Source: a bacterium (GTDB lineage: Bacteria; Margulisbacteria; Marinamargulisbacteria; GCA-2716485; GCA-002719695). Taken from it: a stretch of 32,456 nucleotides of DNA. How positions within the stretch are numbered: position 1 is the stretch's first letter; every line of letters starts with the position of its first letter. The translations under genes were made by a program, and so were the position numbers. The notes beneath the pieces were generated by a model. That model saw only the letters and a list, made by a program, of their open reading frames with translations. It was not told the origin of the DNA and made no database searches. Where the stretch lies: NCBI GenBank assembly GCA_002719695.1, contig PBEQ01000014.1:1-32456 (forward strand), in the 5' to 3' direction. Of this stretch, positions 18,462-28,234 are shown piece after piece.

Positions 18462-19822
18462 TTAATTTCTTTCCTTAATATCTTTATAAATCTATTCAGT
18501 AAATATTGATCTTGACTATAGTAATCTTTGTGAGCTAGTTTAATAAAATCTTTCTCTTCAAATTTAAAATCATTCATCAAATTAACAAACTCCAACTCAT
18601 TATTAACCAAAAAATTATAGCTTTTATCAAAAATAAAATCACTATAATAGTATTTACTTAAGCCTTTAATATTAACAAATATATTTGGCAAACCAAATAC
18701 AGGGGCCTCTAACGCACACGTAGAATATGCGGTTACATGCAAATCACATTGATTTGCTATTTCATAAAAGTTGTGTTCCTCATATTTATTAACATTATGA
18801 GATAGTTTAAAATCAGATAAAGTCTTTGTTAATCGTGGAACAAGTATAAAAAAGAAATTAGGTAATCTTTTAGAAACATTATTAATAAAATCAACCATTT
18901 CCTTTTGTACAGGATTTTGAAGTGATACAACTACTTTATATTTGTAACTACTTGGAATACCCAAATCAATTTTTAAATTAGAAATCTTATTAACATAAAA
19001 ATTAGGAATAACATAAATATTATTATTATTTTTTAAGTAATTATATTTTTCAAATATTTTCTTTTCACTCTCTCCATATACTAATAAGTATTTTGGGTGG
19101 CAACTATAATCACATCCCATAGGCAGATTATATGCATAATTTTTACTAATAACACCATGTTGAAACTCAATAGTCGGTATATTAAGATCATTTGCAGCCT
19201 TTACAACACTTCTTTTTGTAAAGCATGTAACAAAAACCACTTTAGGCTTTTTTATTTTGAATAAAGTTTTATAAGTATAATATAAAGAAAGAAATTTATT
19301 TATTTCATATTCATAATCGATCGATATATCATATTCCAAATTAATAGAGTCCAAAATATCAATTTTAGAGGGAATTTTTTTAACAAATAAGAAAGTTAAA
19401 CGACTTAATAGTATAAAAAAATGATTTGATATACTTTTATAAATACATTTTTTATAGTTAAAACTCATATTACTGTTAAAGTCTTTAACATATAGAAAAC
19501 TATTAACATCTAAAAACTCCATTACTCCATGAGCCATTCGATCATATATTTTATTACCAACAGGCTTTAAACTATCTGTATCACTAAAAATAATATAGTT
19601 ATATTGTCTAAATATATTGAATACTCCAAAGAAATAAATCTTATATGCTTTTACATTTATTATTTTACTAAATAAGTTTTTTTTCTTAGGTACTTTAATA
19701 CCTCTATTTTGATTTAATGTATAAGGCCCATAAACCCCTCTCAAAAAAGGCCATAAATAAAACTCTTTATATTTCAAACCGGACAAATCATATTTTTTTT
19801 CAATTTTTTCGATGTTAAGCAT
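18458..19822 (-). CDS. GT-B-like surface carbohydrate biosynthesis protein / putative glycosyltransferase
   Basis: PTIEFQHGVISKNYAYNLP and CDLHVTAYSTCALEAPVFGLPNIFVN, resembling the nucleotide-sugar binding region of capsule/Kdo-transferase-like GT-B proteins. Confidence 0.6.
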   Translation of the reverse strand: MLNIEKIEKKYDLSGLKYKEFYLWPFLRGVYGPYTLNQNRGIKVPKKKNLFSKIINVKAYKIYFFGVFNIFRQYNYIIFSDTDSLKPVGNKIYDRMAHGVMEFLDVNSFLYVKDFNSNMSFNYKKCIYKSISNHFFILLSRLTFLFVKKIPSKIDILDSINLEYDISIDYEYEINKFLSLYYTYKTLFKIKKPKVVFVTCFTKRSVVKAANDLNIPTIEFQHGVISKNYAYNLPMGCDYSCHPKYLLVYGESEKKIFEKYNYLKNNNNIYVIPNFYVNKISNLKIDLGIPSSYKYKVVVSLQNPVQKEMVDFINNVSKRLPNFFFILVPRLTKTLSDFKLSHNVNKYEEHNFYEIANQCDLHVTAYSTCALEAPVFGLPNIFVNIKGLSKYYYSDFIFDKSYNFLVNNELEFVNLMNDFKFEEKDFIKLAHKDYYSQDQYLLNRFIKILRKEIK

Positions 19823-21104
19823 TATTTTTCCAAAATGAAAACCAAGGCATTGGATATATTTTATTTGAGGAATAAAAAATCATAAAAAAAGTTAGCCCAA
19901 ATGTAATAGCACTAGCATATGTAGCACCTTGAATGCCATATTTCATAATTAATAAATAACTAACAGGAGCATGTATGAATGACGTAGTAATAGTTATTGA
20001 TGAAATAACTTTAGTCTTTTTAAAATAAAAAAGATACGGAACTACAGCAAAATACATACTATCAAAAGCATATGCAATTAGAATAAACAAAATAACTATT
20101 TTTGATTCTGAAAAATCTTTTCCAATAAAAAGATCTATAAATAGATTTAATATAAAATATAAAAATATGGTCAATATTATTATCCCAATAAAGTACGCAT
20201 ATGTAATAAATATAACTTGCTTTTTTTTATCATTAGTCATATCTTTTAGCATGCCATAAAGTTCAGGTAACCAGGCTTTATAAAGTGCGGTAGCAATGAT
20301 CATAATAACCATACCTAATTGATACCCTACAGAATATATTCCAGTTGCTCCAACTCCTACTAGATATGTTATAAATAATCTATCTAAGCCCGTTTTTATC
20401 CAAGTTGCTAATGAATGAGGAACAAGCGGAATCCCATAACTTAATGCATCATTTATAGTATCTTTATTGTAGTTAAAGGTTAAATACTCTCTAACTTTAA
20501 AAATCAAATAAAAGCTTATTAAACCAAAGAATATATTAGAAATAGCAATTGCTAGCAATCTTCCTTCCCAATTCATTTTCAAAGCGATTATAAATAATAG
20601 AGTTAAAGAAAAATTAAATATATTTTGAAGTATTTCAAACAATGAATAATTTTTTGCATTCTTTTCTACTCGCCATAAAATCAAATTAATCAAGTTTATA
20701 ATTTGAGCTAAACAAATAAAAACAGAAGCAATCAGCCATTCAATGGAAATCATAGTAAGTTTACTAAACATAGAACCAAATATTAAATAAAATATTAAAA
20801 AAACAAGTGATAAAATTGATATAATAAGAAAAATATTCCCAATATATTTTTTTAACTTATTTTTTGTTATATGAAAAAACACAACTTCTACAGAACCCTG
20901 TGTATTCATACTTATAAAGACTATTGATAAACTTAATAAAATACTATAATTTGCTATTATTCCATAGTCTTCTGAAGATAAATACCTAGTTAATATAGGT
21001 AGTAATAAAAAAGGAAGTGCCTTATTAAAAACATCTGAGAAAAAATAAATGAATATATTTTTAAAAAACACAGTTGCATATTTAGAGAGTTTAAAATTTA
21101 TCAT
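19815..21104 (-). CDS. wzx: Wzx-type oligosaccharide flippase
   Basis: Multi-TM: IFIYFFSDVFNKALPFLLLPILTRYLSSEDYGIIANYSILL, SYGIPLVPHSLATWIKTGLDRLFITYLVGVGATGIYSVGYQLG. Confidence 0.93.
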   Translation of the reverse strand: MINFKLSKYATVFFKNIFIYFFSDVFNKALPFLLLPILTRYLSSEDYGIIANYSILLSLSIVFISMNTQGSVEVVFFHITKNKLKKYIGNIFLIISILSLVFLIFYLIFGSMFSKLTMISIEWLIASVFICLAQIINLINLILWRVEKNAKNYSLFEILQNIFNFSLTLLFIIALKMNWEGRLLAIAISNIFFGLISFYLIFKVREYLTFNYNKDTINDALSYGIPLVPHSLATWIKTGLDRLFITYLVGVGATGIYSVGYQLGMVIMIIATALYKAWLPELYGMLKDMTNDKKKQVIFITYAYFIGIIILTIFLYFILNLFIDLFIGKDFSESKIVILFILIAYAFDSMYFAVVPYLFYFKKTKVISSITITTSFIHAPVSYLLIMKYGIQGATYASAITFGLTFFMIFYSSNKIYPMPWFSFWKNNA

Positions 21105-21612
21105 TAGTATTTGGATAGTTTTTAATTATCTTTGCAGGCACGCCTCCTACAATACTATTATCAGGTATATCATTAATAACAACAGAATTAGCGCCAACTA
21201 CAACATTTTCACCAATTACAACATTCTCGCGAATAAATACATTTACACCAATCCAACACCCATTTTTTATTACAACATTTCCTTTTTCAGAAATTCCTGT
21301 ATTTTTTTTCACAAACTGTTCTGCGTTATAGTTACTTGTATAAATCCTAACATTATGACTGATAGCACAATTATCACCGATTATGACTTTTTGACCTTTA
21401 ACGGATTGAATAGTTGAAAAATCACCAATATAGCTGTTAGCTCCTAAGCAAATTTCACCATTCCCATAAAGTAAAACGTTTCCATTAAATCTAAAAGTGG
21501 GATCTATGTCATATAATTTCCTATAATTAATATATCTGTAGGAGTTAGCTCCATCTACTAACGTCTTATATATTAAGTGAAATATAAAGTAAAGAAATTT
21601 TTTAAAAATCAT
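21091..21612 (-). CDS. hexapeptide-repeat acyltransferase
   Basis: LLYGNGEICLGANSYIGDFSTIQSVKGQKVIIGDNCAISHNVRIYTSNYN, GCWIGVNVFIRENVVIGENVVVGANSVVINDIPDNSIVGGVPAKIIKN. Confidence 0.9.
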   Translation of the reverse strand: MIFKKFLYFIFHLIYKTLVDGANSYRYINYRKLYDIDPTFRFNGNVLLYGNGEICLGANSYIGDFSTIQSVKGQKVIIGDNCAISHNVRIYTSNYNAEQFVKKNTGISEKGNVVIKNGCWIGVNVFIRENVVIGENVVVGANSVVINDIPDNSIVGGVPAKIIKNYPNTNDKF

Positions 21613-22705
21613 TTTTTTTCATCCAAAGTTCAAATTTCTTAAAAAAAGAACCATAGGTTTCTTGAAGAGGCTTAATATCTATTTTTTCTATATTTGATAG
21701 TTTTTCGAATAAGTTTATATCAAAACCCTTTTGAGTAATATAAGTATAGTTAGATGAATTCAATTCCTCATATAGCTCTTTTATTTGTCTATAATTTACA
21801 AGACCTATTGTGGGACACCTCATACCAATACTACAAACATTAGCATGAAACCTATTGGCTAAAACTAAGTTTGCTCCTTTGTATATAGCTAAAATATCTT
21901 TAAATGAACGATCTCCATGCATCAAAGGCGCTACTGTTATTTTTCGTCTTCGTGTTTCATCATCTAAAATACTTAAAAAATCATTTATAAATAATACATC
22001 TCTAAAAATATGTGGAACTAACACTATTTCATAATCTTTTTTTTGAGCTAAAAAAGTTTGGATGAACTCTTTAAATATATTTAAAAAATTATCATAAGAA
22101 ATTTGACTAAATCTAACTTCAGGCATATCACTCGCTACATTAATAGCTATGTATTTCTTTGATTTATAATAGCTAGGTAAGCCAGCGGGAGTTGCAAAAA
22201 AACCAGCATCAACCGTTTGATGAATATATTCCATATAATACTCACCTACATGTTCATTAATTGCCTTTTTTGAACCATCGTTTCTGATTGAAATAAAATC
22301 TTTTCGCTCAATTAAAGCATCTAAAAAGCACCTAAATTTCTCAAGATTTTTATTAGTTACTCCTTGCCCTGGATCAACACCTAATGCATTAAAAAAAATT
22401 GGAGTTTTGATTTTTTTCAATAAATCTAGCTGAATAGAAATAGAAGTTCCCGTTGGTGAGCGTTCCACCCAAAGTTCAAAATAGTTCCCTCCTCCTATAA
22501 TCAAGAGATCATATTCATTAACAAGATTCACAAAACCTTCATCAAAAAACTTTTTTTTCCAATAAAACTCCCTAATTTCTAACTTATCAATATTAAACTT
22601 AAACTCTTTCAACATTTTTAAATTTTTATATAAACCATCATGATTAGCATTATCACCAATATTTCCATCAAAACTCGCAAGGTGTAATGTTTTTATGTAT
22701 CTCAT
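21602..22705 (-). CDS. polysaccharide pyruvyl transferase family protein
   Basis: LASFDGNIGDNANHDGLYKNL, YDLLIIGGGNYFELW, FFNALGVDPGQG, VLVPHIFRDV, ANLVLANRFHANVCSIGMRCPTIGLVNYRQIKEL. Confidence 0.85.
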   Translation of the reverse strand: MRYIKTLHLASFDGNIGDNANHDGLYKNLKMLKEFKFNIDKLEIREFYWKKKFFDEGFVNLVNEYDLLIIGGGNYFELWVERSPTGTSISIQLDLLKKIKTPIFFNALGVDPGQGVTNKNLEKFRCFLDALIERKDFISIRNDGSKKAINEHVGEYYMEYIHQTVDAGFFATPAGLPSYYKSKKYIAINVASDMPEVRFSQISYDNFLNIFKEFIQTFLAQKKDYEIVLVPHIFRDVLFINDFLSILDDETRRRKITVAPLMHGDRSFKDILAIYKGANLVLANRFHANVCSIGMRCPTIGLVNYRQIKELYEELNSSNYTYITQKGFDINLFEKLSNIEKIDIKPLQETYGSFFKKFELWMKKNDF

Positions 22706-23385
22706 ATTTTTTGACTCTCAATTCTATCTAAATCTTCTTTAGAGTCTATATCTACACTTCTTTCCTCAGGCATTTGATAAGAAACTGTTTTATTAGAATA
22801 AAAACTATTATTTTTAAGAAAACTGTCAACTTCTACGATATAAATAGCTCCATTACTCATAAATGCTTTAGGTAAATCTTGACGTCTCATAAACGGATAC
22901 TGATTATTGGAAATACCTGACAAATAACCATTGGCATCTTCTTTAAATGCTTTGTATAACTTATTATCAACTTCACAAACACTAATTAAAGACGTAGCTT
23001 TAGATCCAAAAAAAAGTTCAAATGCAGCATCAATATCTTCTGCATTTCTTAATGGTGAAGTAGGTTGTAGTAAAATAATATAATCAAACTCTTGTTTCAA
23101 CGAACTTAAGGTATGACGCACAACATCTTCACTAGAAGATGAATCTGTTGCATATTCGTCAGGACGTTTTAATACCTCAGCTCCATAGTGATTTGAAATA
23201 TCTAAAATTTCCTCAGAATCACTAGTTACAAGCGTTTTACAAATATATTTAGACTTTAAACTTGCCTGAATCGTCCATGCAATTAGTGGTAAACCATTAA
23301 GAAGTGCTATATTTTTTTTAGGAAACCCCTTTGAATCCCCACGAGCTGGAATTATAGCTAAAACTTTATTTGTCATCCACACCAT
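22702..23385 (-). CDS. neuA: CMP-nonulosonic acid (legionaminic/neuraminic) cytidylyltransferase
   Basis: NKVLAIIPARGDSKGFPKKNIALLNGLPLIAWTIQASLKS, LQPTSPLRNAEDIDAAFE, EERSVDIDSKEDLDRIE. Confidence 0.92.
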   Translation of the reverse strand: MVWMTNKVLAIIPARGDSKGFPKKNIALLNGLPLIAWTIQASLKSKYICKTLVTSDSEEILDISNHYGAEVLKRPDEYATDSSSSEDVVRHTLSSLKQEFDYIILLQPTSPLRNAEDIDAAFELFFGSKATSLISVCEVDNKLYKAFKEDANGYLSGISNNQYPFMRRQDLPKAFMSNGAIYIVEVDSFLKNNSFYSNKTVSYQMPEERSVDIDSKEDLDRIESQKI

Positions 23386-24622
23386 TAGCCATGACAGTAT
23401 GTCTTAGCTTCCACTCACCATCAACTTGAGTCCAAAGATGTGGGCTTCTAAATTTATCTACTGTTGACCAAAAATCTTCATCTGTTGTTTCAATATACTC
23501 TAAAAATTCTTTGTAAAACTTTTTGGGAAACTCTGAATCATATTTTTTAACTAGATATACCGCTTCCTCACGAGTAATCTTACCATTTCTAACTTCTTGT
23601 GCAGCATCATATGTTGCACGGCCAATTCCAAATTTTATTAATGTTGTAAAGTAATGAAACGGATCAATTTTATCATCAATACTACTATATTTAGAATAAC
23701 TACCTTCCGTACGTTCAGTATTTGCCTGAAAGCCTGTGTTATCAACTGCATAATAGTAACATTCTTGGGGATCCCACTTTAAGTAGTACCCTAAATAATG
23801 AACTTCAACACCAGCATCTATTAAGGATTGTTTATCGGGTGCAATATATGGAGTAAAATCATCTATAGAATATTTCCCGGTATCAATATACTCTTGCATT
23901 GAAACACCACCAAACTTCATATTTAATGGATTTTCATTAGAAAAAAAATCCATATTCATTATTGGATTAGTATTTTCTTCTATCGCATTTCCATACTCTG
24001 CTTGATTTTCACCATACATCACTAGTTTAACACCAAATTTTTTTGCCATTGCAGGTCCAATAATACGTTGGCCAACTATAAATGGTTGAAAAGGATGCAA
24101 TAAATTATGAAATGCATTTTTTGTCATTTCTCTATGTAATTTCCCATTTGGAGTATATAAAATATTATCTAAACCACCTGTATGCATCCACTCTTGAAAA
24201 TTTTTCCAACCAATATCTGTATACAAATGAGGGGCCCAGGTAACAGTTAATGGATTCATACCATATTTGTATTTTAAAATATGTGAAGTGTAAGCACTAT
24301 CTTTTCCACCACTACCTGGAACAATAACATCATATGATCCATCCTTGCTTTTAAACTTAGACAACATCTCTCTTAACTTTTCATCTCTTTCTGCCCAGTT
24401 GATATCAACCTCTTTTTGATCATGATATAAACAAGCAGAGCACACATTATCTTCGTTAAATCCAATAACCTTCTTTTTGTCATTTGCACTACTTTTAAAC
24501 TCAACTGTAGAACTTGGACGTTGATTTGATATTACACATTTTTCACAAAAAGAAACTGTACTGGGCAACCCATAGTAAGCTTCGTACTGTCCTTTTTTTG
24601 TTACATTATTATTATTTGTCAT
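23366..24622 (-). CDS. N-acetyl sugar amidotransferase (WbpG/PseA-like), module A
   Basis: CEKCVISNQRPSSTVEF...NVCSACLYHDQKEVDINW, YDVIVPGSGGKDSAYTSHILKYKYGMNPLTVTWAPH PP-loop. Confidence 0.88.
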   Translation of the reverse strand: MTNNNNVTKKGQYEAYYGLPSTVSFCEKCVISNQRPSSTVEFKSSANDKKKVIGFNEDNVCSACLYHDQKEVDINWAERDEKLREMLSKFKSKDGSYDVIVPGSGGKDSAYTSHILKYKYGMNPLTVTWAPHLYTDIGWKNFQEWMHTGGLDNILYTPNGKLHREMTKNAFHNLLHPFQPFIVGQRIIGPAMAKKFGVKLVMYGENQAEYGNAIEENTNPIMNMDFFSNENPLNMKFGGVSMQEYIDTGKYSIDDFTPYIAPDKQSLIDAGVEVHYLGYYLKWDPQECYYYAVDNTGFQANTERTEGSYSKYSSIDDKIDPFHYFTTLIKFGIGRATYDAAQEVRNGKITREEAVYLVKKYDSEFPKKFYKEFLEYIETTDEDFWSTVDKFRSPHLWTQVDGEWKLRHTVMANGVDDK

Positions 24623-24634
24623 ATTAAAAATTTC

Positions 24635-25288
24635 CTATATACCTTTATTTCTTATTGAGTCACATATGTTCACAAATTTCTTAATAATATGCAAGCCAAT
24701 ATCACCACTCTTTTCAGGATGGAACTGAACTCCATAAACATTATCTTTTTTTACAGCTGAACAAAACGTATTATCTGAATAAGTAGTACAACTCAAAATA
24801 TTATTATTATTTTCAACTTGGGCAACATAACTATGAACAAAATACACATCCGAAGCAGTTTTTACACCATCTAAAATAGTCTCTTCCCAAGGTATAGAAT
24901 GAGGATGTAATTCATTCCAACTTACATGCGGAAGATTTTGATAATCAGGATGTTTTACAATCAACTTCTTAACTGTCCCATTAATAATACCTAAGCCTTT
25001 TGACAACCCAAATTCTTCACTTTTTTCTAAAAGCAATTGCATACCTAAACAAATTCCTAAAAACGGTTTATTTGTTGCTATATAGTTATTAATAATATCT
25101 ATTAAATTATACTTTTTTAAGTTATCCATTCCGTGAGAGAATGCACCAACTCCTGGCAAAACAACACCATCTGAATTTAATAAAATCTCTTCATCTCTAG
25201 TTAATATAGACTCAACACCAACATTACTTAAAGCATTTAGAATACTTTTAACGTTCCCTATATCATAATCTATTACTGCAATTTTCAT
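24635..25288 (-). CDS. hisH: HisH-type glutamine amidotransferase, module A
   Basis: IAVIDYDIGNVKSILNALSNVG, LPGVGAFSHGMDNL, GICLGMQLLL, VQFHPEKSGDIG. Confidence 0.92.
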   Translation of the reverse strand: MKIAVIDYDIGNVKSILNALSNVGVESILTRDEEILLNSDGVVLPGVGAFSHGMDNLKKYNLIDIINNYIATNKPFLGICLGMQLLLEKSEEFGLSKGLGIINGTVKKLIVKHPDYQNLPHVSWNELHPHSIPWEETILDGVKTASDVYFVHSYVAQVENNNNILSCTTYSDNTFCSAVKKDNVYGVQFHPEKSGDIGLHIIKKFVNICDSIRNKGI

Positions 25289-26043
25289 ATTCTTATTTTT
25301 ATATTATTAACCTTAATCTCTTTTTTTATAGTACTTATAGACTCTAAATTATAATGAAGTACGGAAGCAACTGCTACCGCATCCACATTTGCATTGTTCA
25401 ATAAATTTATAGCATCATTAGTAGTTCCCATCCCCCCACTTGCAATAATAGGTATATTAATTTTATTGATAACAGCTTGATACAAGTTAACCTCAAATCC
25501 CCTTTTTGTTCCTTCATGATCCAAAGATGTCAACATAATTTCACCAGCACCTAATTTTTGAAGTTCTTGTGCCCATTCGACTACATTTTTTCCCGTTGGC
25601 TCCCTACCATTTTCAATATAGGCTTCCCATGAGTTATCCATTACTTTTTTTGCTACAATCGAAGCTACAATACATTGAGACCCAAAAATTCTAGAAGCTT
25701 CAGTAATAAAGCTTGGATTATGTATTGCCTGTGTATTAATCGCAACTTTATCTGCACCTGAATTTAAAGCATTTTTAATATCAGCAATGGTTCTAATTCC
25801 ACCTCCTACCGTAATAGGAACAAAAATACATTCACAGGCTTTTTCAATAATATGACTCAAACTATTCCTATCATAATAGGCAGCAACTGCATCCATAAAA
25901 ATAATTTCATCAATACCATCATCATAATATTTTTTTGCAAAATCATTAGGATTACCTACTTTTCTTAACCCTTCTAAATGAATACCTTTAATAACATGCT
26001 CATTTTTTACATCAATTCTTCCAATTAATCTCTTTTTATTCAT
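25285..26043 (-). CDS. hisF: HisF-like cyclase, module A
   Basis: KKRLIGRIDVKNEHVIKGIHLEGLRKVGNPNDFAKKYYDDGIDEIIFMDAVAA, PITVGGGIRTIADIKNALNSGADKVAINT, GAGEIMLTSLDHEGTKRGF. D11 kept; D130 replaced by Val (VASIVAKK). Confidence 0.92.
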   Translation of the reverse strand: MNKKRLIGRIDVKNEHVIKGIHLEGLRKVGNPNDFAKKYYDDGIDEIIFMDAVAAYYDRNSLSHIIEKACECIFVPITVGGGIRTIADIKNALNSGADKVAINTQAIHNPSFITEASRIFGSQCIVASIVAKKVMDNSWEAYIENGREPTGKNVVEWAQELQKLGAGEIMLTSLDHEGTKRGFEVNLYQAVINKINIPIIASGGMGTTNDAINLLNNANVDAVAVASVLHYNLESISTIKKEIKVNNIKIRI

Positions 26044-26055
26044 TGTCTTATCACT

Positions 26056-27201
26056 CTACGTAATTGCTAAATCTTTAAATTGTTTTTGACATTTAATTTG
26101 CCAGAATTCTTCGGACTCTAACAATTTAAAAAACAAATGATCGCTTCTGCCCTTACCAAAACTATGTCGTTCTTTCCAAGAATTGTTAAATACAGAATTA
26201 GAAACATGCTTTATTGCTTCGCTAATACTTGCAAGCTCGTAACCACAGTTTCGTACAGATTTCAAATTGACCCTATTCAATTGTCTAGATCCTATATCAA
26301 CAGTAGGCACATTATAATAAGGAGCTTCTCTAATACCTGCACTAGAATTACCTATCATAAATTCTGAAAACTTTAATAAAGTTAAAAAATATTCAAATCT
26401 TAATGATGGAAAAACCTTAAATCGAGAGTTATCATCAATTTTTTCATACGCTTTTAATATCTCATTGCTCCCAAGATCATTATTGGGATAGATCAACACA
26501 TAATTTTTACCACTATCTATTAAGGCCTGCACAAAGTTATTTGCATAGACTGCTATATGATCATATTCTGTTGTGATAGGATGAAACATTGCAAGAGAAT
26601 AGTTATCAAATTTAATATTATAATGATGTTTCACTTCTTCCAAAGAAGGTAATCTATTTGAGTTCATAATATCTAAATCAGGTGATCCAACAATAAATAT
26701 CGATTCTTCCTTTTCTCCCAATTGAATAAGCCTTCTTTGTGCTTTTTCATTAGAAACTAAATGAATATGAGACATTTTAGTCACAGCATGTCGAATTAAT
26801 TCATCAATAGTACCAGATACTTCGCCCCCCTCAATATGTGTCACTAATATATTATTTAAGCTACCAACAATTGCACCAGCCATAGCTTCTACTCTATCGC
26901 CATGAACAACAATCATATCGGGTTGAAGTTGATAAATATAATGTGAAAGACCCTCTATCGTTTTTGCAAGCGTTCTATCCATATGCTCTATTGTGTCATG
27001 ATTGATATATTTAAAAATATTTTTAAAACCAGATTTTTCAATTTCATCAACGGTACATCCATATTTTGAGTTCATATGCATGCCCGTTGCAAAAATATGA
27101 ACATCATATTTTGAAGATGACTGGGAAATTTGAATTAGAGACTTTAATTTACCAAAATCAGCACGTGTTCCAGTTAAAAAAAGAATTTTTTTCTTAGTCA
27201 T
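26056..27201 (-). CDS. neuC: UDP-HexNAc 2-epimerase (hydrolysing), NeuC/LegG-type
   Basis: [117 protein letters not shown]. Start set to the internal ATG at 27201 (MTKKKIL) rather than the ORF-track start 27261. Confidence 0.93.
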   Translation of the reverse strand: MTKKKILFLTGTRADFGKLKSLIQISQSSSKYDVHIFATGMHMNSKYGCTVDEIEKSGFKNIFKYINHDTIEHMDRTLAKTIEGLSHYIYQLQPDMIVVHGDRVEAMAGAIVGSLNNILVTHIEGGEVSGTIDELIRHAVTKMSHIHLVSNEKAQRRLIQLGEKEESIFIVGSPDLDIMNSNRLPSLEEVKHHYNIKFDNYSLAMFHPITTEYDHIAVYANNFVQALIDSGKNYVLIYPNNDLGSNEILKAYEKIDDNSRFKVFPSLRFEYFLTLLKFSEFMIGNSSAGIREAPYYNVPTVDIGSRQLNRVNLKSVRNCGYELASISEAIKHVSNSVFNNSWKERHSFGKGRSDHLFFKLLESEEFWQIKCQKQFKDLAIT

Positions 27202-28234
27202 CAATATCACTCCAAGTAATATGAACATCCGATTCAATATTCTTATTAACAGTTTTTCCAATAAGTTCTTGATAATGCTTCGCTTGAATACCTCCAGTAC
27301 CAGGTCTTTTTACCCAAATATTGTCTTTTGTTAACGTTTCCCCAGCCTTTATCGGTTTAATCGTGACAACTGTTGCAAATGCAAAATCTATTGTTACCTG
27401 CTCTTCTTGTGCAGGCTCTTTTTTCCCACCTCTCATCAATGCAATTTCACTACTTCCCACAATTAATTCTTTTAAAGCTATAGGATCCATTGAATTAACA
27501 ATATCAGGACCAGGTCTTTCCATTTTATCAGTAAAATGACGCTCTAAAATACAAGCACCTAATGCTGTAGCTGCAAAACAAGCTCTATTAGATGTTGTAT
27601 GATCAGACAAGCCAATTATAGCGTTTGGAAACTCTTTTTGAAGCTCTTGCATTGCACCCAATCGAACTAAATGTACTGGGGTTGGATAAAGATTTGTTGT
27701 ATGTAGCAACGCATATGTGATGTTGTAACTCTCTAAAATATCAACTGTTTTCCTAACTGATTCAATGGTATTCATGCCTGTACTAACTATCATAGGCTTG
27801 CCAAATGTAGCTATATGCTCAATTAAAGGATAATTATTACATTCCCCTGATCCTATTTTATAAGAGCTAACACCCATTCTTTCTAATCTATTTGCAGCTG
27901 CCCTCGAAAAAGGGGTGCTCATATAGATCATTCCCTTTGATTCTACATAATTTTTAAGCCTGATTTCATCTTCTTCATTTAAAGCACATCTCTTCATAAT
28001 CTCATAAATTGAAACAGAAGCATTTCCTGGAATAACTTTTTTAGCTTCGTGACTCATTTCATCTTCCACCACATGGGTTTGGTGCTTTATCACCTCAGCT
28101 CCTGCCCTATATGCCGCATCTACCATTTCAAAAGCTAAATCCAAACTTCCTTCATGATTAATGCCAATTTCAACAATGACTAAAGGAGGATGATTGAAAC
28201 TTATTTCTCTATTTTCTATTTTAAAGTTATTCAT
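27194..28234 (-). CDS. neuB: nonulosonic acid synthase, NeuB/LegI-type with C-terminal SAF domain
   Basis: [133 protein letters not shown]. Confidence 0.95.
   Translation of the reverse strand: MNNFKIENREISFNHPPLVIVEIGINHEGSLDLAFEMVDAAYRAGAEVIKHQTHVVEDEMSHEAKKVIPGNASVSIYEIMKRCALNEEDEIRLKNYVESKGMIYMSTPFSRAAANRLERMGVSSYKIGSGECNNYPLIEHIATFGKPMIVSTGMNTIESVRKTVDILESYNITYALLHTTNLYPTPVHLVRLGAMQELQKEFPNAIIGLSDHTTSNRACFAATALGACILERHFTDKMERPGPDIVNSMDPIALKELIVGSSEIALMRGGKKEPAQEEQVTIDFAFATVVTIKPIKAGETLTKDNIWVKRPGTGGIQAKHYQELIGKTVNKNIESDVHITWSDIDD

Noticed and set aside
21049-21417. 122-aa plus ORF
   Set aside because: Antisense to a hexapeptide acyltransferase; the periodic N/I/Y pattern mirrors the antisense of hexapeptide repeats.
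25285-26043. Annotation of this HisF/HisH pair as histidine biosynthesis
   Set aside because: Context among neuC, a WbpG-like gene and neuA, plus the D130V change, argue for sugar amidination; no other his genes nearby.
26137-27539. Plus ORFs 26137-26367 and 27321-27539
   Set aside because: Antisense shadows of neuC and neuB.
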